From: CAZPKH01 sp964587165
GTDB taxonomy: Bacteria; Bacteroidota; Bacteroidia; Bacteroidales; Muribaculaceae
DNA: 24,842 bases
Reading direction: 5' to 3'
Assembly (NCBI GenBank): GCA_964587165.1
Contig: CAZPKH010000027.1
Location: 1-24,842 of the forward strand
Below are positions 8,744-17,301 of the stretch, one piece after another. How positions within the stretch are numbered: position 1 is the stretch's first letter; the number at the start of each line of letters is the position of its first letter. Both the position numbers and the translations under genes were made by a program. The notes beneath the pieces were generated by a model. That model made no database searches. It had not been told where the DNA came from and saw only the letters and a list, made by a program, of their open reading frames with translations.

Positions 8744-9409
8744 ATGATTCAGAAGATCACACTCTCCCGGCTGCTGCCGCGCGTCTTCGCCGGCATGGAG
8801 CACGACGAGCCCGTGTGCAGCTCGCAGGTGTGGCTTAAGCCGTGCGTCGAATTCGACCGCGCCGGAGGCAACTGGCTCATCGCCGCCGAGAGCGGCACCG
8901 GCAAGTCGTCGCTCTGCTCGTTTATCACCGGCAGCCGCACCGACTATCTCGGCACCATCGAGTTTGACGGCACCGATATACGCACCTTCACCCCGCGCCG
9001 ATGGGCCGACATACGCTGCCGGGCCTTAGCGCTCCTGCCGCAGGAGATGCGCCTCTTCCCGGAGCTCACGGCCATGGAGAATGTGCAGATCAAAAACCGT
9101 CTGACCGGCTTCAAGTCGACCCCCGAGATCCTCGAGTTGTTCGAGCGTCTGGGCATCAGCGATAAGGTCGATTCCCCCGCCGCACGCCTCTCGGTGGGGC
9201 AGCAGCAGCGTGTGGCGATAATACGTGCCGTCTGTCAGCCGTTCGACTTCCTGATCATCGACGAGCCCGTGAGCCATCTCGACGCCCGCAACAACAACAT
9301 CGTCGCCGCCCTGCTGCAGCAGGAGGCCTCGGCGCAGGGAGCTTCCATAATTGCAACCTCTGTGGGCAACCATATCAACCTGACCTTCAACCATCGCCTC
9401 GACCTATGA
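8744..9409 (+). CDS. ABC transporter ATP-binding protein (MacB/LolD-like size), diverged motifs
   Basis: A 221-residue cytoplasmic ATPase, the usual length for the MacB/LolD/FtsE group. Walker A is AESGTGKSS (residues 48-56, K54; the leading glycine is alanine). The Q-loop is LLPQ (Q100). The signature is LSVGQ (149-153, where LSGGQ is standard). Walker B is FLIIDE (D173, E174), followed by the D-loop SHLD. The switch-histidine position reads ATS (S206) rather than ATH, although a histidine follows at 210. The ATPase may thus be slow or regulated. Its stop codon overlaps the start of the permease gene (ATGA), so the two are surely partners. Confidence 0.9.
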   Translation: MIQKITLSRLLPRVFAGMEHDEPVCSSQVWLKPCVEFDRAGGNWLIAAESGTGKSSLCSFITGSRTDYLGTIEFDGTDIRTFTPRRWADIRCRALALLPQEMRLFPELTAMENVQIKNRLTGFKSTPEILELFERLGISDKVDSPAARLSVGQQQRVAIIRAVCQPFDFLIIDEPVSHLDARNNNIVAALLQQEASAQGASIIATSVGNHINLTFNHRLDL

Positions 9410-10602
9410 GCAGCTCAAACACCGTGTGGCGCCTGCTGCGCCGCAACATCTCGGCCGGACAGCTTGTCGGCTACGCGCTTGCCAATTTTGTCGGGCTCGC
9501 CATAGTCCTGACAGCCCTGCAGCTGTATCGCGACGTCAGCTCGGCGCGCAGCGGTGAGGATTCGTTCATCACCCGCGACTATCTGGTGCTATCCAAGCAA
9601 GTGCAGGGGCTCAACCTCTCAGCCGGTGCCGACTATACATTCTCTGCCGCCGAGCGCGAGGCCCTCGGGGCGCAGCCGTGGGTCGAGAGGGTAGGGGAGT
9701 TTACCGCCGCCGACTATAACGTGGCCGCTTCCGTCGATTTCGGCGGTCGCCATCTCTCTACCTATCTGTTTCTTGAGTCGATACCCGATGAGTTTTTCGA
9801 CGTAACCCCCGCCGGGTGGTCGGAGTATGATCCCGCCAATCCCGCAGCGGTAGTTCCGGTGGTGCTCTCGAAAGATTACCTCGCCCTCTACAACTTCGGC
9901 TTCGCCGCCTCGCGCGGTATGCCTCAGGTGTCGGAAGCCGTCATCAGCTCCGTGCCGCTGCGCCTCTCGCTCAGCGGCAACGGTGTGCAGCGCTACGTGC
10001 CGGCTCGCATCGTGGGGTTCTCCTCGCGGCTTAACACGATCGCCGTGCCGCAGCGGTTTCTCGACGCCACCAACGCCGAGTTCGGCGAGTCGGCTGTCGC
10101 CCCCGATCCGTCGCGCCTCATCGTCGAGGTCAATGCCCCCGGCGACCCCGCCATCAAGCAGTATCTCGACGAGCACGGCTACGAGACAGCCGGCGACAAG
10201 ATCGACAACTCGCGCGCCACACGATTCCTCACCATCCTGACAGCCGTCGTCATTGCCGTAGGGGCGCTGATCTCGGCCCTGGCATTCTTCGTGCTCCTGC
10301 TCAGCATCTATCTGCTGCTGCAGAAGAACAAGGAGAAGATACACGACCTCATTCTGCTCGGCTACACCCCGCGTTCCGTAGCTACACATTATTATATAAT
10401 AGTGGGGGCCGTCAACGTCGTCGTGCTCCTGCTCGCACTCGGCGCTATGCTCGCCGGCTCGGCCGCATGGCGCGGACAGCTCGAAGCGCTCGGCATCGGG
10501 GGAGCGTCTCCGTGGCTCACGATAGCTGTCGGGGTAGCGGTGATGGCTGTTGTGACGATGCTCAATTTCGTGGCGATCTACCGCCGTGTGTCCCGCTCCT
10601 GA
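9406..10602 (+). CDS. FtsX/MacB-like ABC transporter permease
   Basis: A 398-residue inner-membrane protein. One helix lies near residues 19-41, followed by a large extracytoplasmic domain of about 230 residues. Three more helices lie at about 276-306, 329-354 and 369-392. This one-plus-three topology is typical of FtsX, LolC/E and MacB permeases, which move lipoproteins, peptides or signals mechanically rather than importing solutes. Between helices 2 and 3 is the conserved cytoplasmic segment KIHDLILLGYTPRSVATHYY, the expected ATPase coupling helix. The start ATG overlaps the ATPase stop (ATGA), indicating translational coupling. With the lipoprotein upstream it forms a three-gene envelope transporter set; the substrate is unknown. 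Confidence 0.9.
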   Translation: MSSSNTVWRLLRRNISAGQLVGYALANFVGLAIVLTALQLYRDVSSARSGEDSFITRDYLVLSKQVQGLNLSAGADYTFSAAEREALGAQPWVERVGEFTAADYNVAASVDFGGRHLSTYLFLESIPDEFFDVTPAGWSEYDPANPAAVVPVVLSKDYLALYNFGFAASRGMPQVSEAVISSVPLRLSLSGNGVQRYVPARIVGFSSRLNTIAVPQRFLDATNAEFGESAVAPDPSRLIVEVNAPGDPAIKQYLDEHGYETAGDKIDNSRATRFLTILTAVVIAVGALISALAFFVLLLSIYLLLQKNKEKIHDLILLGYTPRSVATHYYIIVGAVNVVVLLLALGAMLAGSAAWRGQLEALGIGGASPWLTIAVGVAVMAVVTMLNFVAIYRRVSRS

Positions 10603-10747
10603 ATTTACATATCGAAGTGTTAATTTGTATATGTTAAAATTTGGCGCGGATGTCACTTTTTTTAAACCCGCTCTCGATTTTTACAAAATAAATGATTTAA
10701 TTTGTAACCGAATTGTGCCCCGACGCTTGCTTTTGCACCGTTTTTAG

Positions 10748-10860
10748 GGCGCAAGTCATGAAGGTAATAAGCAGTTCTGAAGTTTTCGGATCTCACCCAA
10801 TCGACTGTGCTATAGGAGATTGGCTGACTCATTAACGCACGATACTGCACATCTTGCGCC
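10748..10860 (+). promoter_or_regulatory. Nested inverted repeats, candidate structured leader RNA
   Basis: GGCGCAAG (10748-10755) pairs with CTTGCGCC (10853-10860). Inside it, GCAGT (10771-10775) pairs with ACTGC (10844-10848). Inside that, CCAATC (10797-10802) pairs with GATTGG (10818-10823). The three stems are properly nested and could fold into one extended hairpin of about 113 nt. I match it to no known riboswitch family. Confidence 0.35.
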
Positions 10861-10975
10861 GGCCGGCTGCCATCTCCTCGCGGGGGTGTCGTTTTGCCGT
10901 GATACCTGCCTCGCTGATACCTTCGCCCTACAGCCGCCTGTGCGGGATGAAAGCTGCCCCCGCCATGAAAACTGA

Positions 10976-10983
10976 TACTTTTG
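10976..10983 (+). promoter_or_regulatory. Candidate -7 element for the SusC-like operon
   Basis: TACTTTTG followed by CC fits TAnnTTTG, but no TTTG is found 19-21 bp upstream. If it is used, the leader is about 180 nt and the nested repeats at 10748-10860 would lie outside the transcript. An alternative, TGCTTTTG at 10728-10735 (one mismatch) with TTTG at 10701-10704 (spacing 23), would place the repeats inside a leader of about 425 nt. The sequence alone does not decide. Confidence 0.3.
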
Positions 10984-11167
10984 CCAATCGCCTTAACTCT
11001 AAGCCGCAGGCAATATCTTTTCGACTCTCCGCTCCTCCCTTCCGGGGCTTGAAGCCGCTTGTCTTTGACGGTCAGGGACATAGCGCCGACGCTTCCGGAT
11101 TGATCATCACTGAATCCGAACAAATATTTATTTAATTTTCTAAAACCTGTAAAACTCCAATTCTTGC

Positions 11168-14100
11168 ATGAAGAGCATTTGTTTTCAAATGAGTCGGAAA
11201 GCATGGCTGGTTCTTGTTATGGTCCTCAGCCTCTCTTTCCCCGCTTTAGCGCAGAAGATCACAGTACACGGTACAGTGGTCGATCCTTCCGATGAGCCTC
11301 TCATCGGCGCTAGCGTGCTTGTGAAGGGTACTACGAGCGGTGTTTCAACCGACATCGACGGTAACTTTACCTTAGATGTGGATCCCAACGCCACTCTCGT
11401 AATATCCTACGTAGGTTACAACACTAAAGACGTCGCCGTAAACGGTCAGACCCAGCTCAACGTCACCCTCGACGAGAACTCGGTCGTGCTCGGCGAAGTT
11501 GTGGCTATCGGTTACGGTGTCGTTAAGAAAAGCGATGCCACCGGTTCGGTAGCTATGGTGAAACCCGACGACATCGAAGCCGGTATGGCAACATCGGCTC
11601 AGGACCTCCTGGTAGGCGCAAGCCCCGGTGTGGTTGTTACAACCAACGGTGGTCAGCCTGAAGGCGGCGCCTCGATCCGTATCCGCGGTGGTTCGTCGCT
11701 CAACGCTTCCAACGATCCTCTTATCGTGGTCGACGGTGTGCCCCTGTCGAACGAGAGCGTTCAGGGTATGTCCAACCCCCTGGCCATGATCTCGCCTGAC
11801 AACATCGAGTCGATGACCATCCTCAAGGACGCTTCCGCAACCGCCATCTACGGTAGCCGCGCATCCAACGGTGTGATCATCATCACCACCAAAAAAGGTA
11901 AATCAGGTCGTCCGCAGGTCAACTTCTCGGCCAACATGTACGTCAACACCGCCCGCAAAACTCAGAAGGTGCTTGATGCCAACGCTTACCGCGCTCTGAT
12001 CACCAGCCACTTCGGTGCCGACTCAAACGAGGCTAAACTCCTCGGCACAGCCAACACCAACTGGCAGGACGAAGTGCTCCGCACATCTATCTCTCACGAC
12101 TACAACCTCTCGGTTGGCGGTTCTGTAGGCTTCCTGCCTTACCGCGTATCGGCTTCTTATACCAAAAACAACGGTATCGTCAAGCAGTCGTCGATGGAGC
12201 GTGTCACCGTGGGCTTCAACCTCACTCCCAAGTTCTTCAACGGCAAGCTCTCCGTCAACGCCAACGCCAACGGCTACTACATCCGCAACAACTTCACCGG
12301 CCACGCCGGTATGGTGTCGAGCGCTATCGGTATGAACCCCACTCTCCCCATCTCTTCCAATGAGCTCCGTCAGCCCAACGGAATGCCCCTCTATCAGGGC
12401 GGCTACACACCCTCAAATATGGGTTCAAACCAGCTCTACAACAACAATGCCACAATGAACCCCGTAGCAGAGATTGAGGGTCACGAGAACATCGCAAACG
12501 TGTTCCGCTCGCTCGGCAACCTCCAGGTTGACTACGCTCTGCACTTCCTCCCCGACCTGCACCTCAACCTCAACCTCGGTTACGACGTATCGAAAACCAA
12601 CGAGAACAACCGCATCTTCCAGGGTAGCGTGAACTCTTGGAACAACGCCCGCTCAAACGGCGCCGCCACCAACTACTACACCTACCAGCTCCGTCGCAAC
12701 ACAATGCTGACTTTCTACCTCAACTACCGCAAGGAGTTTGAGTCGATTGCCTCCAACCTCGACGTGACAGCCGGTTACGACTGGCAGCGCTTCTACGGCC
12801 GCGGCAAGTCGAACGGCGGTATCTTCGAGACCGTGGGCTACTATCCTCCCACAATCAACGAAGACGGTACCTACAACCTCACCGTCGACGAGTCTACCAA
12901 AAACCTCATCGGTACTGCCAACGGCTCATCGTCATGGTGGATGAACCACGTACAGCTCGTGTCGTTCTTCGGTCGTTTGAATTACACATTCAAAGACACC
13001 TACCTCCTTACCTTCACTCTCCGCGACGACGCTACCTCGCGCTTCTCCAAGGACAACCGCTGGGGTCTCTTCCCCGCTGTAGCTCTCGGTTGGAAGATCA
13101 ACAACATGCCCTTCATGGAGCAGGCTTCCTCGATCATGAACGAGTGCAAGCTCCGTCTCGGCTGGGGTGTCACCGGTCAGCAGGATATAGGTTCGTTCTT
13201 CCCCTACATGCCTATCTATCTCGCTTCGACATCTACCGGCGGTACAGGTAACGGTTCGCAGTACCCCAACATGTTCACCGGTACTTACCGCGACGCCAAC
13301 GGTAATATCATCTCCAACACCTGGTATCCCCAGGCTTACGATCCCAACCTGAAATGGGAGGAGACAACTACCTGGAACGTCGGTCTGGATCTCGGTTTCC
13401 TCAACAACCGTATCACTGCCGCTCTCGACTGGTACCTCCGCAACACCAAAGACCTCCTGTCGTATGTTGCAGTGCCCGCCGGCTCCGCTACCTCAAACAT
13501 GATGGACCAGAACATCGGTTCGCTCCGCAACATCGGTGTCGAGGCTACCATCACAGCCCGTCCCATCGTGACCGACGACTTCACATGGACCGTAAGCTAC
13601 AACGTGGCTTGGAACAAAAACGAGATCACCAAACTCAACGGCGAGGCTGGTGCTGTTAACGTTGGTGGTATCGCCGGCCCGACAGGTGCTACCGTACAGC
13701 GCCACATGGAAGGCTACGCAGCCAACACTTACTGGCTCTACGAGCAGGTATACAACGCTGAAGGTTTCCCCATCGAAGGCTGCTTCGTGGATCAGAACGC
13801 CGACGGCCAGATCAACGACGACGACCGCGTGATGCGTCACTCTCCCGATCCTAAAGTCACCATGACCCTGAACAACAACTTCAGCTACAAGAACTGGGAC
13901 TTCAGCTTCTCGCTCCGTTCGAATATCGGCAACTACGTATACAACAACGTGCTCTACAGCCGTTCGAACCTCGTCAACGCTTCCGGCTACGGTATCTCAA
14001 ACCTCATCGATACCGACTACTACTTCACATCTGCCGTACAGAACGGTTACCTCTCGGATTACTATCTGAAGAACGGTTCGTTCCTGCGCTGCGACAACAT

Positions 14101-14287
14101 CACCCTCGGCTACACATTCCCCGAACTGCTCAACAACAACCTCCGCCTGCGCCTCTTCGGTGCCGTGCAGAACCCCTTCGTCATCACCAAGTACAAAGGT
14201 CTTGATCCTGAGGTTCAGGGTGGTATCGACAACTCGGTATATCCGCGTCCCGTCACCTTCACACTCGGTCTGGTGGCCACATTCTAA
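11168..14287 (+). CDS. SusC/RagA-family TonB-dependent outer-membrane transporter
   Basis: A 1039-residue outer-membrane beta-barrel that imports bound ligand, usually oligosaccharide, with energy from TonB. The signal peptide ends at about ALAQ (residue 29); a second in-frame ATG at codon 8 is an alternative start. A carboxypeptidase-regulatory-like beta-sandwich follows (about 30-110: VHGTVVDPSDEPLIGASV, ISYVGYNT). Next comes the plug with family signatures IRIRGGSSLNASNDPLIVVDG and ILKDASATAIYGSRASNG, then the barrel ending in LGLVATF with a terminal phenylalanine. No STN (secretin/TonB short N-terminal) domain is present, so anti-sigma signalling through this protein is unlikely. Codons are strongly biased (AAC, CTC, GGT, CGC), suggesting high expression. 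It is the first gene of a five-gene operon. Confidence 0.96.
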   Translation: MKSICFQMSRKAWLVLVMVLSLSFPALAQKITVHGTVVDPSDEPLIGASVLVKGTTSGVSTDIDGNFTLDVDPNATLVISYVGYNTKDVAVNGQTQLNVTLDENSVVLGEVVAIGYGVVKKSDATGSVAMVKPDDIEAGMATSAQDLLVGASPGVVVTTNGGQPEGGASIRIRGGSSLNASNDPLIVVDGVPLSNESVQGMSNPLAMISPDNIESMTILKDASATAIYGSRASNGVIIITTKKGKSGRPQVNFSANMYVNTARKTQKVLDANAYRALITSHFGADSNEAKLLGTANTNWQDEVLRTSISHDYNLSVGGSVGFLPYRVSASYTKNNGIVKQSSMERVTVGFNLTPKFFNGKLSVNANANGYYIRNNFTGHAGMVSSAIGMNPTLPISSNELRQPNGMPLYQGGYTPSNMGSNQLYNNNATMNPVAEIEGHENIANVFRSLGNLQVDYALHFLPDLHLNLNLGYDVSKTNENNRIFQGSVNSWNNARSNGAATNYYTYQLRRNTMLTFYLNYRKEFESIASNLDVTAGYDWQRFYGRGKSNGGIFETVGYYPPTINEDGTYNLTVDESTKNLIGTANGSSSWWMNHVQLVSFFGRLNYTFKDTYLLTFTLRDDATSRFSKDNRWGLFPAVALGWKINNMPFMEQASSIMNECKLRLGWGVTGQQDIGSFFPYMPIYLASTSTGGTGNGSQYPNMFTGTYRDANGNIISNTWYPQAYDPNLKWEETTTWNVGLDLGFLNNRITAALDWYLRNTKDLLSYVAVPAGSATSNMMDQNIGSLRNIGVEATITARPIVTDDFTWTVSYNVAWNKNEITKLNGEAGAVNVGGIAGPTGATVQRHMEGYAANTYWLYEQVYNAEGFPIEGCFVDQNADGQINDDDRVMRHSPDPKVTMTLNNNFSYKNWDFSFSLRSNIGNYVYNNVLYSRSNLVNASGYGISNLIDTDYYFTSAVQNGYLSDYYLKNGSFLRCDNITLGYTFPELLNNNLRLRLFGAVQNPFVITKYKGLDPEVQGGIDNSVYPRPVTFTLGLVATF

Positions 14288-14326
14288 TTATTTCTCATAA
14301 ATCAATCTGACACAACAATTCAATAT

Positions 14327-16057
14327 ATGAAATCTTTCATGAATAAAATGTTGGCCGGTGTGGCTGTTGTGGCTTCGCTCTCGCTCGGTTCGTGTGTCAA
14401 TGACCTCGACCTTAAGCCGATCGATCCCGCCTCGCAGACCGAGGTCAGCAATATGAACGATGTGGCAGCCATGATGGCTAAATGCTACTCATCGCTCGCC
14501 GTATCAGGCCAGAGCGGTGCCGGCTCGTCCGACATCTCCGGTCTCGACAACGGTACATCGCAGTATGTCCGCGCTATCTTCATGATGAACGAGTTCACCA
14601 CCGACGAGGTGGCTTGGATCTGGCAGGATGAAGGTGTCGTTGACCTTATCACAGGTACCTGGGGCCCCTCCAACGCCAATATCTACGGTACATACTCCCG
14701 CCTGATGGTGCATATCTCCGTCTGCAACGAGTTCCTCCGTCAGATGAACGGCGGCAACCTCCCCGCTGATGCCGACATGGCCGTCATCGAGCAGTTCAAG
14801 CTCGAGGCCCGTGCCCTCCGCGCCCTCTCATATTACTATATGATCGACATATTCGGCCAGTGCTCCATGGCATGGGACGATATGGACTACGGCGTTTCGC
14901 CCGAGCAGTGGACCCGTAAAGCCACTTTCGACCGCGTGCTTGCCGACCTCGAAGCCGTACGCGACGCATGGCCCAAACAGCTCAACGGTGCAAACGTAGT
15001 ATACGGCCGCATCGGTTACGACGCCGTTCAGGCTCTCCTTTGCAAATTCTACCTCAACGCCGAGACTTGGACCGGCGAGAACAAATGGGCTGAACTCTGG
15101 GCTACCGCTCAGGATATCATCGGCCGCCACCAGACCGGCCCCCTCGGCAACGGTCTCGTGCCCGACTATCAGGCTCTGTTCTGCGGCAACAACGATATGT
15201 TTGCCCCCGGCGGCTCGCTCGCAGGCTCTCTCAACGAGATCCTCTGGACCGTGCCTCAGCAGTACCAGCTCACCGAAAGCTACGGTGCAACTACCTTCAT
15301 GATCGCCGCTGCCGTGACCGGCTACACCGACGACCCCAAGAACGGTTACACCAACTCACTCAACTACGGCCTCAACGCTCAGTGGGCATGTATGCACGCC
15401 CGCGAGCAGTTCTCGCAGAAGTTCGGTTTCTCCGGCGGTGTGAGCGAGGATAAGCGTACCACAATGTGGGCTACCGAGATGATGGGTCACAAGATGGCCA
15501 ACACCGACTTCTCGGCCTTCACCGACGGCTACCTGCCTCTGAAGTACACCAACCTGCTGGCCAATGCCGACGGTTCGTTCCCCCACAATACTTTCGAAGT
15601 GGCTCCCGGCGTGACTATGGAGCGTTTCGGCGATCCCGATCTCAACAAAGACCGCTATACCACAACAGCCGGCTTTGCCGACACCGACTACCCGATGATC
15701 CGTCTGGCCGACGTTTACCTCATGGCCGCAGAGGCTTCGCTCCACGGCGTGGGTAATGCTGCCGACGCTCTGAGCTATGCCAACGCAGTGCGCGAGCGTG
15801 CCGGCCTGCCCGGCGTGCCCGGTGGCGTGATCACCCAGGACTTCATCCTCGACGAGCGCGCTCGCGAGCTCTACTGGGAGAACTGCCGTCGTACCGACCT
15901 CATCCGTCTCGGCAACAAGTTCTGCTTCGGCTACAACTGGTCGTGGAAATCGAACGTGCCCGGCGGTGCCGCTTACAGCGCTCACCAGGTGCTCATGCCG
16001 ATCCCCACACAGGTGCTTTCGGTTCAGGCTTCGTTCAAACAGAACCCCGGCTATTAA
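14327..16057 (+). CDS. SusD/RagB-family glycan-binding lipoprotein
   Basis: A 576-residue outer-membrane surface lipoprotein with lipobox LGSC (C23). It forms the hinged lid over the SusC barrel and contacts the substrate. The N-terminal region has SusD-like helices (EQFKLEARALRALSYYYMID, then IFGQCSMAW). The C-terminal region contains the diagnostic LDERARELYWENCRRTDLIR. The protein ends HQVLMPIPTQVLS ... FKQNPGY, a classical SusD ending. It begins 39 bp after the SusC-like stop, so it is in the same operon. Ligand specificity cannot be read from the sequence. Confidence 0.95.
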   Translation: MKSFMNKMLAGVAVVASLSLGSCVNDLDLKPIDPASQTEVSNMNDVAAMMAKCYSSLAVSGQSGAGSSDISGLDNGTSQYVRAIFMMNEFTTDEVAWIWQDEGVVDLITGTWGPSNANIYGTYSRLMVHISVCNEFLRQMNGGNLPADADMAVIEQFKLEARALRALSYYYMIDIFGQCSMAWDDMDYGVSPEQWTRKATFDRVLADLEAVRDAWPKQLNGANVVYGRIGYDAVQALLCKFYLNAETWTGENKWAELWATAQDIIGRHQTGPLGNGLVPDYQALFCGNNDMFAPGGSLAGSLNEILWTVPQQYQLTESYGATTFMIAAAVTGYTDDPKNGYTNSLNYGLNAQWACMHAREQFSQKFGFSGGVSEDKRTTMWATEMMGHKMANTDFSAFTDGYLPLKYTNLLANADGSFPHNTFEVAPGVTMERFGDPDLNKDRYTTTAGFADTDYPMIRLADVYLMAAEASLHGVGNAADALSYANAVRERAGLPGVPGGVITQDFILDERARELYWENCRRTDLIRLGNKFCFGYNWSWKSNVPGGAAYSAHQVLMPIPTQVLSVQASFKQNPGY

Positions 16058-16101
16058 TCCTCCTCACTTAAGTTTAACAACAGTCAACGATACAAATCGA
16101 T

Positions 16102-17202
16102 ATGAAAAAAATATCATTTTTCCTGGCGTGCGCCGCTCTGCTGTCGTTTGCTTCGTGCAGCGAGGATACCGAGCCGCGCCTCGACAAGGATCCGTCGACT
16201 CTCAGCTTCTCACTCAACCAGCCCGAGCTGCAGAACCAGTATATCGTGCTGACCGAGGACGGCACCGTCGATCTCCCTTGCGCTTCCCAGCCTGACTACG
16301 GCTTCTCGGTAGTCACCAACTACGCTGTGCAGGTGTCGCTCTCCGATAAGTTCGAGCGCAATGTCACAGCCGAAGGTGCCGGCGCTTTCGTTCCCGAAGC
16401 AGGCGACTTCGTTCAGCTCCGCAACCCCGGCACTCAGGCCCTCATCAAGGTCAACGGCCTTGACCTGACCCGTGCCATCTGCAAGCTCCTCGCTTACACC
16501 GATGAGACTACCGGCGAGAAGATGGGTATGACAATGGATACTCCCTTCCTCGCTCAGGCTATGGAAGAGACCTACGGCTCGGCCGACGCTTACATCCCCG
16601 TTTACTTCCGCGTTGTGGCTTACGTGCCCCAGCTCGAGGAGTCGACCAAAGTTATGTCGTCGAACATCGTGAGCTACAAGCACATCAAACCGTTCTTCTC
16701 ACTCGCCGTGCCCAACTCTATTTTCATGACTTCTGTTTGGAATATCACAGGCAGCAGTGACTGGGTTGTACCTAAACCGGATAATATCCCTGCCGAGGAT
16801 GCTCCCGGCTATCCTCAGGTAGAAGGCATGCTGTGGCCGCTCTCCGAGCTCTCAAGCGAGATCGACTCGAAGATCTATCGCGCTTCCTTCTGGCTCTACG
16901 ATCAGGATGGCGATGAGACCTTCCGATTCTATCAGATTCCGCCCGCTGAAGGTTGGGGTGCTACCGGCTCGATCGGTGGTGATCTCGCCGACTTCGGTGC
17001 CAAAGATCTTTCCATTGTCGACGGTACTGCAGTAGGCTCAGTCGTAATGGATGGTCAGGGTAACTGGAATCTCATGCTTGGTGAAAGTGGTGCTATCGCC
17101 GAGGGTTGGTATGACTTCGTTGTCGACCTCAACCTCGCCACTATCACCGTGAAAAAGGTTGATACTCCGACCTACGAAACAACATTCGTACCCGCTCAGT
17201 AA
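16102..17202 (+). CDS. SusE-like outer-membrane lipoprotein
   Basis: A 366-residue lipoprotein (lipobox FASC, C19) with CSEDTEP after the cysteine. This resembles the acidic surface-export signal of Bacteroidetes lipoproteins, so it is likely surface exposed. Residues about 30-115 (LSFSLNQPELQNQYIVL ... YAVQVSLSDKF) look like the SusE N-terminal Ig-like domain. A second beta-rich domain spans about 115-195. The C-terminal region (about 205-366) is a carbohydrate-binding-like beta domain with several exposed Trp/Tyr residues (SVWNITGSSDWVVP, RASFWLYD). It is located 44 bp after the SusD-like gene and followed by an intercistronic hairpin. By analogy with SusE it should help hold glycan at the surface; the ligand is unknown. 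Confidence 0.8.
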   Translation: MKKISFFLACAALLSFASCSEDTEPRLDKDPSTLSFSLNQPELQNQYIVLTEDGTVDLPCASQPDYGFSVVTNYAVQVSLSDKFERNVTAEGAGAFVPEAGDFVQLRNPGTQALIKVNGLDLTRAICKLLAYTDETTGEKMGMTMDTPFLAQAMEETYGSADAYIPVYFRVVAYVPQLEESTKVMSSNIVSYKHIKPFFSLAVPNSIFMTSVWNITGSSDWVVPKPDNIPAEDAPGYPQVEGMLWPLSELSSEIDSKIYRASFWLYDQDGDETFRFYQIPPAEGWGATGSIGGDLADFGAKDLSIVDGTAVGSVVMDGQGNWNLMLGESGAIAEGWYDFVVDLNLATITVKKVDTPTYETTFVPAQ

Positions 17203-17226
17203 ACTAAACTTAACTCACCACCTGCC

Positions 17227-17251
17227 CCCGGCCGCCATGGTCGCGGCCGGG
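17227..17251 (+). promoter_or_regulatory. GC-rich intercistronic hairpin between the SusE-like and SusF-like genes
   Basis: CCCGGCCGC (17227-17235) and GCGGCCGGG (17243-17251) form a perfect 9-bp stem with a 7-nt loop, 24 bp after the stop codon. No T-tract follows, so it is probably an mRNA-stability, processing or partial-attenuation element rather than a full terminator. Confidence 0.7.
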
Positions 17252-17301
17252 CCGGCAGACCGGGTGACAATAATAACTAATCACTCCCACATATCAGAAA
17301 T

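Larger units (their letters stand above)
10603..11167. other. Long gene-free region upstream of the SusC-like operon (probable leader)
   Basis: These 565 bases contain no convincing gene. Two overlapping open frames (10662-11204 minus, 10854-11135 plus) have no recognisable domain and lie on opposite strands of the same DNA. The first 110 bases are AT-rich; the rest has normal GC. They contain nested inverted repeats (10748-10860) and three copies of a TGATACYT..GCC motif (10900-10910, 10915-10927, 10973-10985). The last 50 bases before the ATG are A/T-rich, as is usual for Bacteroidetes initiation sites. Most of it is probably 5' untranslated leader. Confidence 0.55.

Noticed and set aside
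9619..10656. Minus-strand open frame of 345 codons antisense to the permease
   Set aside because: A shadow frame. The plus strand encodes a clear FtsX-like permease coupled to its ATPase.
10854..11135. Plus-strand open frame of 93 codons in the same region
   Set aside because: No domain or signal peptide; it overlaps the minus-strand frame, and neither looks coding.
10662..11204. Minus-strand open frame of 180 codons in the region upstream of the SusC-like gene
   Set aside because: It has no recognisable domain, would overlap the SusC start, uses unusual residues for this genome (Cys-, Arg- and Gln-rich), and covers the predicted leader.
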